NCBI RefSeq assembly: GCF_041914405.1
Contig: NZ_JAYSDK010000026.1
Span: 1 to 64,000, forward strand
DNA length: 64,000 nucleotides
Source of the DNA: Zoogloea sp041914405
GTDB lineage: Bacteria; Pseudomonadota; Gammaproteobacteria; Burkholderiales; Rhodocyclaceae
Reading direction: 5' to 3'
A program made the translations under genes and the position numbers. Below the pieces are notes generated by a model, which saw only the letters and a list, made by a program, of their open reading frames with translations, was not told the origin of the DNA and ran no database searches. How positions within the stretch are numbered: position 1 is the stretch's first letter; the number at the start of each line of letters is the position of its first letter. Positions 52,254 through 60,148 of the stretch are shown here, one piece after another.

Positions 52254-54446
52254 TTACTCCTTGGCGAGTTTGGGGGAAGCGGTGGCTGGTCCGGCCGCAG
52301 CGATGGCGGACAGGACCGTGGCGGGGGTGAGCAGCTGGGGCAGCACCTGTGGCGCGGTGCTGGCGCCAGCCGGGTAGAGCAGGTACAGCGGCACGCCGCT
52401 GCGCCCGAACTCGGCCAGGTGGGCGGAGATCTGCGGGTCCTGGTTGGTCCAGTCGCCCTTCAGGTAGGTGATGCCGGCCTGGCGGAAGGCGTCGGCCACG
52501 CCGGCGTCGCTGAGGGCGACCTTCTCGTTGGCCAGGCAGGTGATGCACCAGGCAGCGGTGAAATTGACGAACACCGGCTTGCCGGCGGCGCGCAGTTCGT
52601 CGAAGCGGGCCTTGCTATAGGGCTCCCAGGCGTGCTTGGCGGTGCCGGCCGTGGCTGGGGCCGCGGCATTGGCGGCGCTGGACTGCACGCCGGCATAACC
52701 GCCGACCAGCGCGGTGAGCAGGGTCAGTACGGCCAGGCCGGTGCTGCCGTGGCGGGCGAACACGTGGGCGTTGCGGCTGCTGTCGTAGAGCCACGCGGCG
52801 AAGGCGATGGCCAGCATGCCGCCCAGCGCGATGGCGATGGCGTTGGGGCCGGCCTGCTGGGCCAGCACCCACACCAGCCACACGGCGGCGCCGTACATCG
52901 GGAAGGCCAGCGCCTGCTTGACGCGCTCCATCCACACGCCGGGGCGCGGCAGCGCGCGCTGCAGCGCCGGCCAGAAGCACAGCAGCAGGTAGGGCAGGGC
53001 GAGACCCAGGCCAAGGCTGAGGAACACCGCCAGCAGCACCGGCGCAGGCTGGCCCAGCGCGAAGCCGAGGGCGGCGCCCATGAAGGGAGCGGTGCACGGC
53101 GTGGCGACCACCGTGGCCAGCACGCCGGTGAAGAAGCTGCCAGCGTAGCCCGGCTTGTCGGCCAGCGAGGCGCCGATACCGGCCGCCGAACCGCCCAGCG
53201 TGAACACGCCGGACAGGCTGAGGCCGACCGCGAACATCAGGTAGGCCACCGCCAGCACGAAGGGTGGCGACTGGAACTGGAAGCCCCAGCCGACCTGCGT
53301 GCCGCCGGCCTTGAGGGCGATCAGCACGGCGCCGAGGGCCGCGAAGCTGGCCAGCACGCCGGCGGTGTAAGCGAGGCCCTGCAGGCGCACCCGCCGGCGG
53401 TCGTGACCGGCGTGGCGCAGCAGCGACAAGGCCTTGATCGACAGCACCGGGAAGACGCAGGGCATCAGGTTGAGGATTAGCCCGCCGGCGAGGGCCAGCA
53501 GCACGGCCATGCCGACGGAGAGGTCGGCGTTCTCGCCGGTTGGCGTCGCCCCGGCGCTGACCCCGGCGGCGGCCGACACCGGCGCGGCGATGCGGTAGCC
53601 CTGCGTCTGGCCGTCATCGTTGCTGATGCTCAGCACGCCGGCGAGGGTTTCCCCGTCCTTGGGTGGCTCCTCGCCGGGCTTGATATGGATTTCGAGGGTT
53701 TCGCCGACGACGGTGACTGGCTGCGGCGCGTCATGGGCGGTCTTGCCCCACTGCTCGGCGTAGAACCACAGCTCGCCGGGCGCCTGGCTGGCGAAACGGG
53801 CAGCCAGCCGTGCATCGGTGATGCGCAGCGCCAGCGTGTCCTTGCCTACGCGGGCATCGACGGGCCACGGGCTAGTGACGGGAAGGCGGGCGCGGGCCGC
53901 TTCGATCAGCGGGCTGCCGGGGCCGACGGTGCTGCCGGTGGCCTGCACGGGCAGCGTCAGTTCCAGCTCGACCTGCTGCGGGATGCAGGTTTCCTGGCAG
54001 ACCAGCCAGTCCACCGTGGCCTTCACCGGAAAGCGTCCGCTTGCCGGCAGATCGGCCGGTGCCGTGACGGTGGTGAGCAGGGTGACTTCGTTCTCGTAGC
54101 CGTAGTTGACCACCGGGCCGAGCTTGAAGCGGCCCGGTATTGGCCACTGGATGTCGCCGGCACGGGCGCCGTTGGGCAGGGTCCACGCGATCTGCGTGGC
54201 GAGGCCGGAGTCGCCGGGATTGACCCAGTAGGTGTGCCAGTGGGGGATGATCTTCTGGCGCACGCCAAGCTGGATCTCGTCGCCGGGGCGGATGGCGGCG
54301 GCGGAGGCGACGAGTTCGGCCTCGACCTGCGCCGTGCTGGCGCGGGACGACGCGGCAAGGCCGGTGTCTGCGGCCAGACTCAAGGCCAGCACGGCCAGGC
54401 CGGAAGCGAAGCGGCGGGCGATCGGAAAGGAGCGCATGGTGGTCAT
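52254..54446 (-). CDS. ScsB/DsbD-type thiol:disulfide reductase
   Basis: This 730-residue inner-membrane protein carries electrons from cytoplasmic thioredoxin to periplasmic thiols. An N-terminal periplasmic domain with HWHTYWVNPGDSGLATQIAWTLP and a Cys pair (DWLVCQETCIPQ) is characteristic of ScsB rather than classic DsbD. The membrane domain (about 310-600) has the conserved Cys sites NLMPCVFPVLS and ATPCTAPFMG. The C-terminal thioredoxin domain has AAWCITCLANE. It probably reduces the adjacent exported redoxin. Gene order on the minus strand is PepSY protein, secreted protein, ScsB, redoxin, suggesting one transcript. Confidence 0.9.
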   Translation of the reverse strand: MTTMRSFPIARRFASGLAVLALSLAADTGLAASSRASTAQVEAELVASAAAIRPGDEIQLGVRQKIIPHWHTYWVNPGDSGLATQIAWTLPNGARAGDIQWPIPGRFKLGPVVNYGYENEVTLLTTVTAPADLPASGRFPVKATVDWLVCQETCIPQQVELELTLPVQATGSTVGPGSPLIEAARARLPVTSPWPVDARVGKDTLALRITDARLAARFASQAPGELWFYAEQWGKTAHDAPQPVTVVGETLEIHIKPGEEPPKDGETLAGVLSISNDDGQTQGYRIAAPVSAAAGVSAGATPTGENADLSVGMAVLLALAGGLILNLMPCVFPVLSIKALSLLRHAGHDRRRVRLQGLAYTAGVLASFAALGAVLIALKAGGTQVGWGFQFQSPPFVLAVAYLMFAVGLSLSGVFTLGGSAAGIGASLADKPGYAGSFFTGVLATVVATPCTAPFMGAALGFALGQPAPVLLAVFLSLGLGLALPYLLLCFWPALQRALPRPGVWMERVKQALAFPMYGAAVWLVWVLAQQAGPNAIAIALGGMLAIAFAAWLYDSSRNAHVFARHGSTGLAVLTLLTALVGGYAGVQSSAANAAAPATAGTAKHAWEPYSKARFDELRAAGKPVFVNFTAAWCITCLANEKVALSDAGVADAFRQAGITYLKGDWTNQDPQISAHLAEFGRSGVPLYLLYPAGASTAPQVLPQLLTPATVLSAIAAAGPATASPKLAKE

Positions 54447-54498
54447 CGGGCGGGGCCAGGCCCCGCGCAGAGGCCCCGGCCAGGCCGGGGCGGGTGGA

Positions 54499-55185
54499 TC
54501 AGTTGGTAGCGAAGCAGTAGAAGTAGCCGGCGCCGCCGGTGGCGATCAGCGCGTCCTGGCTGCAGCCGCGGCTGCCGTGGGTGGAGTTCCACGACACGTT
54601 GCCGCCGGTGGCGCCGCGGTTGGTGCGGTCGGAGTGGCCCAGCTGCACGCTGCCTTCGCCGCTGCTCGTGTAGTTCTTGCAGGTGTGGTCGGCGGCGTCG
54701 GCGTAGGCGCGGCCGTCGGGCTTGGAGCCGGTGATGATGTCGTGCTGGTTCGGGGTTTCGCCGACGCCCTTGATCGGGTCGCCCTTCTCGGTCAGTGCGG
54801 TGGTGCGGTGCAGGTTGCTGCCCAGCTGGCCCAGCTCGACGGTGTCACCGTGCAGGTGGGCCACGTCGTTGGCGATGATGGCGCCCTTGGCGTTGGCCCA
54901 CGGACCCTTGCCGATGCGGTCGCGGGCGTTGACGGCCGGCTGGCCGTCGGCGGCCTGGGTGCTCAGGTAGGCACGCCAGGTCCGGTTGCCGGCGCCGACG
55001 GCAGCGGCCAGCTTCTGGCAGTGGGCATCGGCGCCGGCTAGGCCGCCCAGGTCGGCACCCTTGCCGAGGCCGACGCTGGTGACGAAGAAGCCGAGGGGCA
55101 GCTTGGGCGCCTCGGCGGCCTGCTGGGCGATGGCGGCGCCGGCGGCGAGGACGAGGGTGGCGGCGATCAGGGTGGTGCGCTTCAT
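54499..55185 (-). CDS. Secreted protein with endostatin/lectin-like fold signature
   Basis: This 228-residue exported protein has a signal peptide (MKRTTLIAATLVLAAGAAIA). The mature part has FFVTSVGLGKGADLGGLAGADAHCQKLAAAVGAGNRTWRAYLST and several spaced cysteines (HTCKNY, RGCSQDAL, FYCFAT), a pattern seen in secreted lectin-like or DUF1554-type proteins with an endostatin-like fold. The function is unknown. It lies between the PepSY gene and the ScsB gene, and its several cysteines make it a plausible client of that thiol system. Confidence 0.7.
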   Translation of the reverse strand: MKRTTLIAATLVLAAGAAIAQQAAEAPKLPLGFFVTSVGLGKGADLGGLAGADAHCQKLAAAVGAGNRTWRAYLSTQAADGQPAVNARDRIGKGPWANAKGAIIANDVAHLHGDTVELGQLGSNLHRTTALTEKGDPIKGVGETPNQHDIITGSKPDGRAYADAADHTCKNYTSSGEGSVQLGHSDRTNRGATGGNVSWNSTHGSRGCSQDALIATGGAGYFYCFATN

Positions 55186-55219
55186 GCGGTGTTTCCTAGG
55201 TCGGTTGTAAAAGCGGTGT

Positions 55220-56791
55220 TCAGCTTGCCGGGCTGTCGGTAGCCAGGCGCGGTTGGCCGGTGGTCTGGGGCTTGGCCTTGGGTTTCGGCTTGTCGGTTTC
55301 GAAGGTACGGCGCAGGCGCCGCCAGCCGATCACCACGCTGCTGGCGCCAAGGACGACGCCGAGCAGCACCCACACCAGCATCCAGGCGTCCCACAGGGGG
55401 CGCTGGTAGAGCACGCCGAAGTCCCAGTGGTGCAGCGCGGAGTACAGCCAGCGATAGACGCGGCGGCTGTCGTCCTGGCGCAGCAGCAGGCGGCCGTCCT
55501 GCGGGTCGATGTAAAGACGCGTGGCGCCCTTGTCGTCCAGGTCGATGCGGACCACCGGCAGCGGGCGCTCGACGGCGCCCTGGTGATGGCGCGGGTAGTA
55601 GTAGCTGTCGTAGGCGTCGAGGGTGGTCTGGGCGGCGACCTTGCTGCCGGGGGCGAGGCGCCCGGCGGCCTGGGCCAGCGCGGCAGCGTCGAAGCGGCTT
55701 ACGCTGGCCTCCGCGTTGTGCGGCTGGCGGCTGCCGTCGGCGGCCTGGGCGACCAGCACGGCCTTGTCGCCGAGACGGCGCCAGGCGAGCTCGACGACGC
55801 GGCGGCTCTCGTCGGCGGTGACAAAGGCGGACGGGCGCCAGTCGCGCATTACGGCCGGCAGCTCGGCGCCCTGGTAGCGGGCCAGTTCCTCCTTGTTGGG
55901 CGTTGCCGCAGAGAACAGCTGGAAGGGGTTGTTGCTGAGGTAGCCGCTGAGGGCCCATAGCAGCGCGGCGCTGCCGCCGAGCAGGCCGGTCCAGAAGTGG
56001 TACTTGGACCAGAACTCCCGGTAGGGCTGGGTGCGGCCCTCCTTGTAGGTGGGGCGACCGCCCCAGCCCGGCCGCCAGCGCTGCCAGCCGATGATGAGGC
56101 CGGTGAGGCAGGCGGCGAAGGCGATGAAACCGAGCCAGGCCAGCACCGTTCGGCGGGTGTCGGCGCTGAGGCCGGCGGTTTCGAGAGGGCGCAGCAGGTG
56201 GATCCAGTTGCCGGTCCAGTAAAGCACGCGGTCGAGGCGGGTCGAGTCACGCACCACTTCGCCGGTGCGGGCGGAGATCAGCAGCTCCCGCCCGCTGTCG
56301 CCGACGGTGAAGCGATGGAAGGGGCGCAGCGCTTCGTGGTTGCGCACGGCGCTGTCCTGGATGCCGGTGTCGAGGTAGGTCGGCGTTGCTGCAACGGGCG
56401 CGCTGTCGGCGGCCAGCCATTGGGCGGCAATCTGCGCGGCCTCGTCGGCGGAGGTCTCATGCACGCGGCCGTCCGTGGCGGACAGGGCGAAACGGCCGCC
56501 GCGGCTGTCTTCCACCAGCCACAGGGGCTGGCCGGCCTGGCGGACCAGGCGCGCGTCGGTGACGACGGCCTTGCCCTGGGGGCGCTCGGCGGCGCTGCGC
56601 GTCCATGCCTCGCCCAGGCTCAGCCAGCCGAACTCGGGGTTGAGCAGCTCGCGGTGGGCCAGCTGTTCGGTCTTGCCCAGTGCCGACGGGCCGGCGTACA
56701 TGATGACCAGGCCGGACAGGAACCAGATGAACATGAACAGGGCCAGGCCAATGCCCGCCCAGCGGTGGATCTGATACAGGAGACGTTTCAC
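55220..56791 (-). CDS. PepSY-associated membrane protein
   Basis: This 523-residue inner-membrane protein has the PepSY-TM layout: an N-terminal helix (IHRWAGIGLALFMFIWFLSGLVIMY), PepSY-type periplasmic regions, the middle helices (LAWLGFIAFAACLTGLIIGWQRWRPGWGG, HFWTGLLGGSAALLWALSGYL) and a C-terminal helix (AWMLVWVLLGVVLGASSVVIGWRRLRR). Conserved HRW, HFW and HHWD histidines are compatible with heme or iron reduction in this family. It starts at a GTG with AAAGG upstream. It is next to TonB receptor genes, as PepSY proteins often are. Confidence 0.85.
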   Translation of the reverse strand: MKRLLYQIHRWAGIGLALFMFIWFLSGLVIMYAGPSALGKTEQLAHRELLNPEFGWLSLGEAWTRSAAERPQGKAVVTDARLVRQAGQPLWLVEDSRGGRFALSATDGRVHETSADEAAQIAAQWLAADSAPVAATPTYLDTGIQDSAVRNHEALRPFHRFTVGDSGRELLISARTGEVVRDSTRLDRVLYWTGNWIHLLRPLETAGLSADTRRTVLAWLGFIAFAACLTGLIIGWQRWRPGWGGRPTYKEGRTQPYREFWSKYHFWTGLLGGSAALLWALSGYLSNNPFQLFSAATPNKEELARYQGAELPAVMRDWRPSAFVTADESRRVVELAWRRLGDKAVLVAQAADGSRQPHNAEASVSRFDAAALAQAAGRLAPGSKVAAQTTLDAYDSYYYPRHHQGAVERPLPVVRIDLDDKGATRLYIDPQDGRLLLRQDDSRRVYRWLYSALHHWDFGVLYQRPLWDAWMLVWVLLGVVLGASSVVIGWRRLRRTFETDKPKPKAKPQTTGQPRLATDSPAS

Positions 56792-56931
56792 CGGGATGCC
56801 TTTCTTGTGACGGACGACAGGGGCCGGAAACGGAGTTCCGGAATGACGCCGGAGTGGCGATCCCGGTGAATAGGCAATCTTGATGCCATGCCCTTTGTGT
56901 TGGAGTGGTCTTTGTTATCAAGGGCTTGGAG

Positions 56932-56977
56932 TTCAGCAGCAGAATCGCTGCTGGAATCGGCGCATGGCGCTGCTGAA
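56932..56977. repeat. Inverted repeat upstream of the PepSY gene
   Basis: TTCAGCAGC (56932-56940) and GCTGCTGAA (56969-56977) form a 9-bp dyad with a 28-base spacer, containing an internal CAGCAG/CTGCTG pairing. It lies in the gap (56792-57051) between the PepSY start and the TonB-receptor stop. It may be an operator or a transcript hairpin. Confidence 0.4.
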
Positions 56978-56995
56978 TTCAAAGCACTCGTAGTC

Positions 56996-57023
56996 AAAAA
57001 GAACCCCCGGGTGGCCCCGGGGG
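56996..57023 (-). terminator. Terminator after TonB receptor 1
   Basis: On the minus strand, CCCCCGGG pairs with CCCGGGGG across GCCA and is followed by TTCTTTTTG, 28 bases past the receptor stop. Confidence 0.85.
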
Positions 57024-57051
57024 AAATCTCGAGAGACGAGGAGGTTCTTGC

Positions 57052-59838
57052 TTACAGCTTGCCGGTGAACATCACGCCGACCCAGCGGGGCACCGCGGGC
57101 ACGTAGCTGTTCCATGTGGCGGACAGCGGGGTGCTGTCATTGAAGGCGTTCTTCACCAGCAGGCTCACGTCGTAGGAGCGGTCGGCCTTGCCGATGCCCA
57201 CCGACAGGTCGGTGACGCTGTAGTCCGGAATCCACGAATAGCTGGACAGGGAGACATCGGAGTTGAAGCGGCTGTAATAGGCCGTGTTGAAGCTGGCGTG
57301 GAACACCTTGTCGCCAAACACCGGGCGGTTGTAGTCGGCACCGACGTTGAAGGTCCACTTCGAGGCGCCCGGCAGGGTCTGGCCGGAGACGTCCTGGTAC
57401 GGCGCCGCGCCCGTGTAGCCGTTCTCGTTGGGCTGCGCGGAGTTCGTGAAGTCCTTGTAACGGGCATCCGTGTAGGCGCCGGAGAAGCGGATCGTGGTGT
57501 TCTTGATGCCGGCATATACGCCGTCGAACTCGACACCCTTGGACTGCACCTTCGGCACGTTGCCGGTGGCGTTGGTGTAGTAGACGGTGCCGTCGGACTT
57601 CAGGTTGGTGGTGTAGGCATCGACGACCCGCGTGGTCTGCTGGTAGTCACGGATGTTGGTGACGTAGACGTCGGCGTTGAGGATCAGCGTCTTGTCGAAC
57701 AGCGCGGACTTGAAGCCGATTTCGAAGGAGTCGTTCTTCTCCGGCTTGACCAGGTTGGAGATGCCGTTGGTGAGCTGGGCGATACCGGCCTTCTCGCCGT
57801 GCTGCCACGAGGTGTAGGCGGTCAGGTTGTTGTTGAACTTGTAGCTCGGGCTGATCACGAAGGCCGGCAGCACCGCGCGGTAGGCTTCGGCCTCGGTGCT
57901 GTTGAACACCACGCCGATGTTGGAGGCGCGGATGTTCTTGGCGTCGGCCACCTGCTGCTTCTGGGCTGCCGTGAGGGTCGAGTAGGACGCGGCGTTGAAG
58001 TACTTCTGGGCGACCAGGTTGGCGAGCGCCAACTGCGCTGCGTTGTTGGCGCCCAGCACGCCCTTGGCATCGGAATTGAAGCCGCCCAGTTGCACGCCAT
58101 TGACGGAGACGGGGTTCAGTTCGGCGCCGTTGCCGTTGTCCTTGATGTAGCTGCTGCCGGTATTGGTGCGGTCTTCCTGGGTCAGGCGCAGGCCGGTGGT
58201 GATGGTGAAGGGCTCGGAGATGTGCCAGTTGGCCTGGCCGAAGATCGCCGTGCTCTTGTTGTTGATGGACTGATAGCCGGTCGGGCTGTTATAGGACATG
58301 GACAGCCGGCCGAGGGAATTCTGCATCAGCGAGCGGCCGGCGGCGTCGGCATCCAGGCGGTTGTACTGGGCCGTGCTGGCGAACCATGCGCCGGCATCGT
58401 TGCCCCACGAGCGGCGGTAATCGTTGCTGTTATGAACGTTGATGAAATAGAGGCCGGTCTGGTAGTCCACGAAACCGCCGGGCTTGGACGTCAGGCGGAT
58501 TTCCTGGCTGATCTGGCGGTAGTCGTTCCAGAAGCCACCCGAATTGGTGTTGATGTCGAAGGGGGTGCCTTCGTCATTGACCGCATTGAAGTGGTAGTCC
58601 TTGTAGGCGGAGATGGAGGTCAGCGTGTGGCTGCCCAGGTCCCAGTTTAGTTCGGCGGACGCACCACGGCTGCCGGTGACCAGGCCACGGGCGGCATCGA
58701 CATTGACGGCGTTCTGCCCGCCGCCGTAGAGGTAGTTGTTGGCGTAACTGTAGCTGCCCTGGGTGAACCAGCGGCGGCCCAGGCGGGTGGAGGCGTCGGT
58801 GCTCAGCGGGTTCTTGGAGCCGTCGGCGTAGGTGGCCGGCGTCGGCGTGTAGATCGTGCGGCCGTTGGTGGTTTCGGACGAGCGGGGCTGCAGCTCCAGC
58901 GCGACGCGGGCGTTGAAGTCGGCGCTCGGGGTGAGCAGGAACTGGACGCGGCCGGAGACGCGCTCGATGTTCTGGTAGGTGAGGTCGGGATTGTTGGTGT
59001 TGTAGATGTCGCCGCGGCCCTTTTCGACGACGAAGCTGCCGCGCCAGGCCAGCAGATCGTCGATCAGCGGACCGCCGGCGGCGAGCTTGCCGATCAGGCG
59101 GTCACGCTGGCCAAAGGTCACCGAGTAGTCGGCGCTGGGCGTGAAGGAGGGCTTGCGGGTGACGATGTTGACGGCGCCCAGGCTGGCGTTCTTGCCGAGC
59201 AGTGTGCCCTGGGGGCCGCGGGTGACTTCCACGGCTTCCACGTCGTGGAAGTTGAAGCTGGAGGTCAGCGCGTTATAGGCGTAGCTGACGCCGTCCACGA
59301 TCACGCCGACCGGCGGATCCTGGGCTTCGGTCTGGCCCTGCTTGCCGATGCCGCGGATCGACAGGCTGGAGGTGCGCTGGTTGCCCTGGTTCCACGAGAT
59401 GTTGCCAGCCCGCTTGGTGATCTCGGCGATGTCGCCGGCGCCAAGGCGGTCGAGTTCCTTGCCGGTGACGACGGAGACCGACAGCGGCACGTCCTGCAGG
59501 CGCTCGATGCGGTTACGGGAGCGGATCACCACGGCGTCGAGGGCGACGGGCTCTTCCTTGGCGGGCGCAGCGGCGGCTTCGGTGGCGACTGGGGCGGAGG
59601 CGGCGGGCGCGCTGCCGCCTTCCTTCTTTTGCAGTTCCTGCTGGGCTTTTTCGAGGGCCTGCTTGAGACGGGTGATTTCCGATTGCAACTCGGCGCTGGA
59701 TTTTTCCTGGGCGTGCACGGCACCGCTGGCGAGGACCGAGACGGCGGCGATGGCGGCGGCTACCGGCGACAGGCGGAAACGGGCGACGGCATTGCGACGA
59801 GCGATGGAGCGCGGTCGAGCCTGGATGTTGCTGGTCAT
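57052..59838 (-). CDS. TonB-dependent outer membrane receptor 1
   Basis: This 928-residue active-transport receptor has a signal peptide to about residue 43 (SGAVHA), then a predicted coiled-coil segment (about 48-72, AELQSEITRLKQALEKAQQ) and an Ala/Pro linker. A TonB-box-like LDAVVIRSR precedes the plug domain (PLSVSVVTGKELDRLG, SLSIRGIG, VIVDGV, VEVTRGPQGTLLGKNASLGAVNIVTRKP). The 22-strand barrel ends in GVMFTGKL. The N-terminal coiled coil is unusual for a receptor. The start at 59838 has GAGGAA at ten bases. Its promoter carries site f. The substrate is unknown; the sulfur context suggests a sulfonate or sulfate ester. Confidence 0.9.
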   Translation of the reverse strand: MTSNIQARPRSIARRNAVARFRLSPVAAAIAAVSVLASGAVHAQEKSSAELQSEITRLKQALEKAQQELQKKEGGSAPAASAPVATEAAAAPAKEEPVALDAVVIRSRNRIERLQDVPLSVSVVTGKELDRLGAGDIAEITKRAGNISWNQGNQRTSSLSIRGIGKQGQTEAQDPPVGVIVDGVSYAYNALTSSFNFHDVEAVEVTRGPQGTLLGKNASLGAVNIVTRKPSFTPSADYSVTFGQRDRLIGKLAAGGPLIDDLLAWRGSFVVEKGRGDIYNTNNPDLTYQNIERVSGRVQFLLTPSADFNARVALELQPRSSETTNGRTIYTPTPATYADGSKNPLSTDASTRLGRRWFTQGSYSYANNYLYGGGQNAVNVDAARGLVTGSRGASAELNWDLGSHTLTSISAYKDYHFNAVNDEGTPFDINTNSGGFWNDYRQISQEIRLTSKPGGFVDYQTGLYFINVHNSNDYRRSWGNDAGAWFASTAQYNRLDADAAGRSLMQNSLGRLSMSYNSPTGYQSINNKSTAIFGQANWHISEPFTITTGLRLTQEDRTNTGSSYIKDNGNGAELNPVSVNGVQLGGFNSDAKGVLGANNAAQLALANLVAQKYFNAASYSTLTAAQKQQVADAKNIRASNIGVVFNSTEAEAYRAVLPAFVISPSYKFNNNLTAYTSWQHGEKAGIAQLTNGISNLVKPEKNDSFEIGFKSALFDKTLILNADVYVTNIRDYQQTTRVVDAYTTNLKSDGTVYYTNATGNVPKVQSKGVEFDGVYAGIKNTTIRFSGAYTDARYKDFTNSAQPNENGYTGAAPYQDVSGQTLPGASKWTFNVGADYNRPVFGDKVFHASFNTAYYSRFNSDVSLSSYSWIPDYSVTDLSVGIGKADRSYDVSLLVKNAFNDSTPLSATWNSYVPAVPRWVGVMFTGKL

Positions 59839-60148
59839 GACGGGACAGTTCCTCGTGTAGATATTCGAGGACACATTCCGCAATAGCTATGCCACGCCTG
59901 CTAAGTGGGCTTATAAGAAATAAGAAAAACCATATTCAGTTCAATAAGTCTTGGAAATAAATTGGTTTTTTTACCGGCTTTGATGTGATTTACGTAATGA
60001 CGGATAAGAATCGTGAAAAAGACGTAAGCAAATGAAAAACGATGGGGGTGCTGATTAGGCAACAGCTGGGCATTCAGACTGTTTGCTGCGATGCAGTTGC
60101 GCCCGCCCGGTGGGCCGGGCGGGCGTATTGTGGATCGGTCCTTGCGGA
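59839..60148. other. Receptor intergenic region with site f
   Basis: This AT-rich gap between the two tandem receptor genes contains site f and, on the plus strand, a further ATAAG-N13-TTGGTT (59944-59967) facing away. No gene is supported. The last 90 bases before 60149 contain GC-rich hairpin sequence (CCCGCCCGG near 60105) that may end receptor 2 transcription. Confidence 0.45.
59884..59935 (-). promoter_or_regulatory. Putative sulfur-regulon promoter before TonB receptor 1 (site f)
   Basis: On the minus strand: ATATG (59935-59931), 14 bases, TTATAA (59916-59911) in place of TTGGTT, 20 bases, ATAGCTA (59890-59884; -10-like TAGCTA). The spacing is identical to the other sites although the second element differs. 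The predicted leader is about 40 bases. Confidence 0.5.

Noticed and set aside
57298..58650. A 450-codon plus-strand open frame within TonB receptor 1
   Set aside because: It is antisense shadow of the barrel region, which shows clear receptor motifs in the minus frame.
59944..59967. A plus-strand ATAAG-N13-TTGGTT as a seventh regulon promoter
   Set aside because: Spacing is 13, not 14, there is no matching -10, and no plus-strand gene lies downstream. It may still be a secondary binding site for receptor 1.
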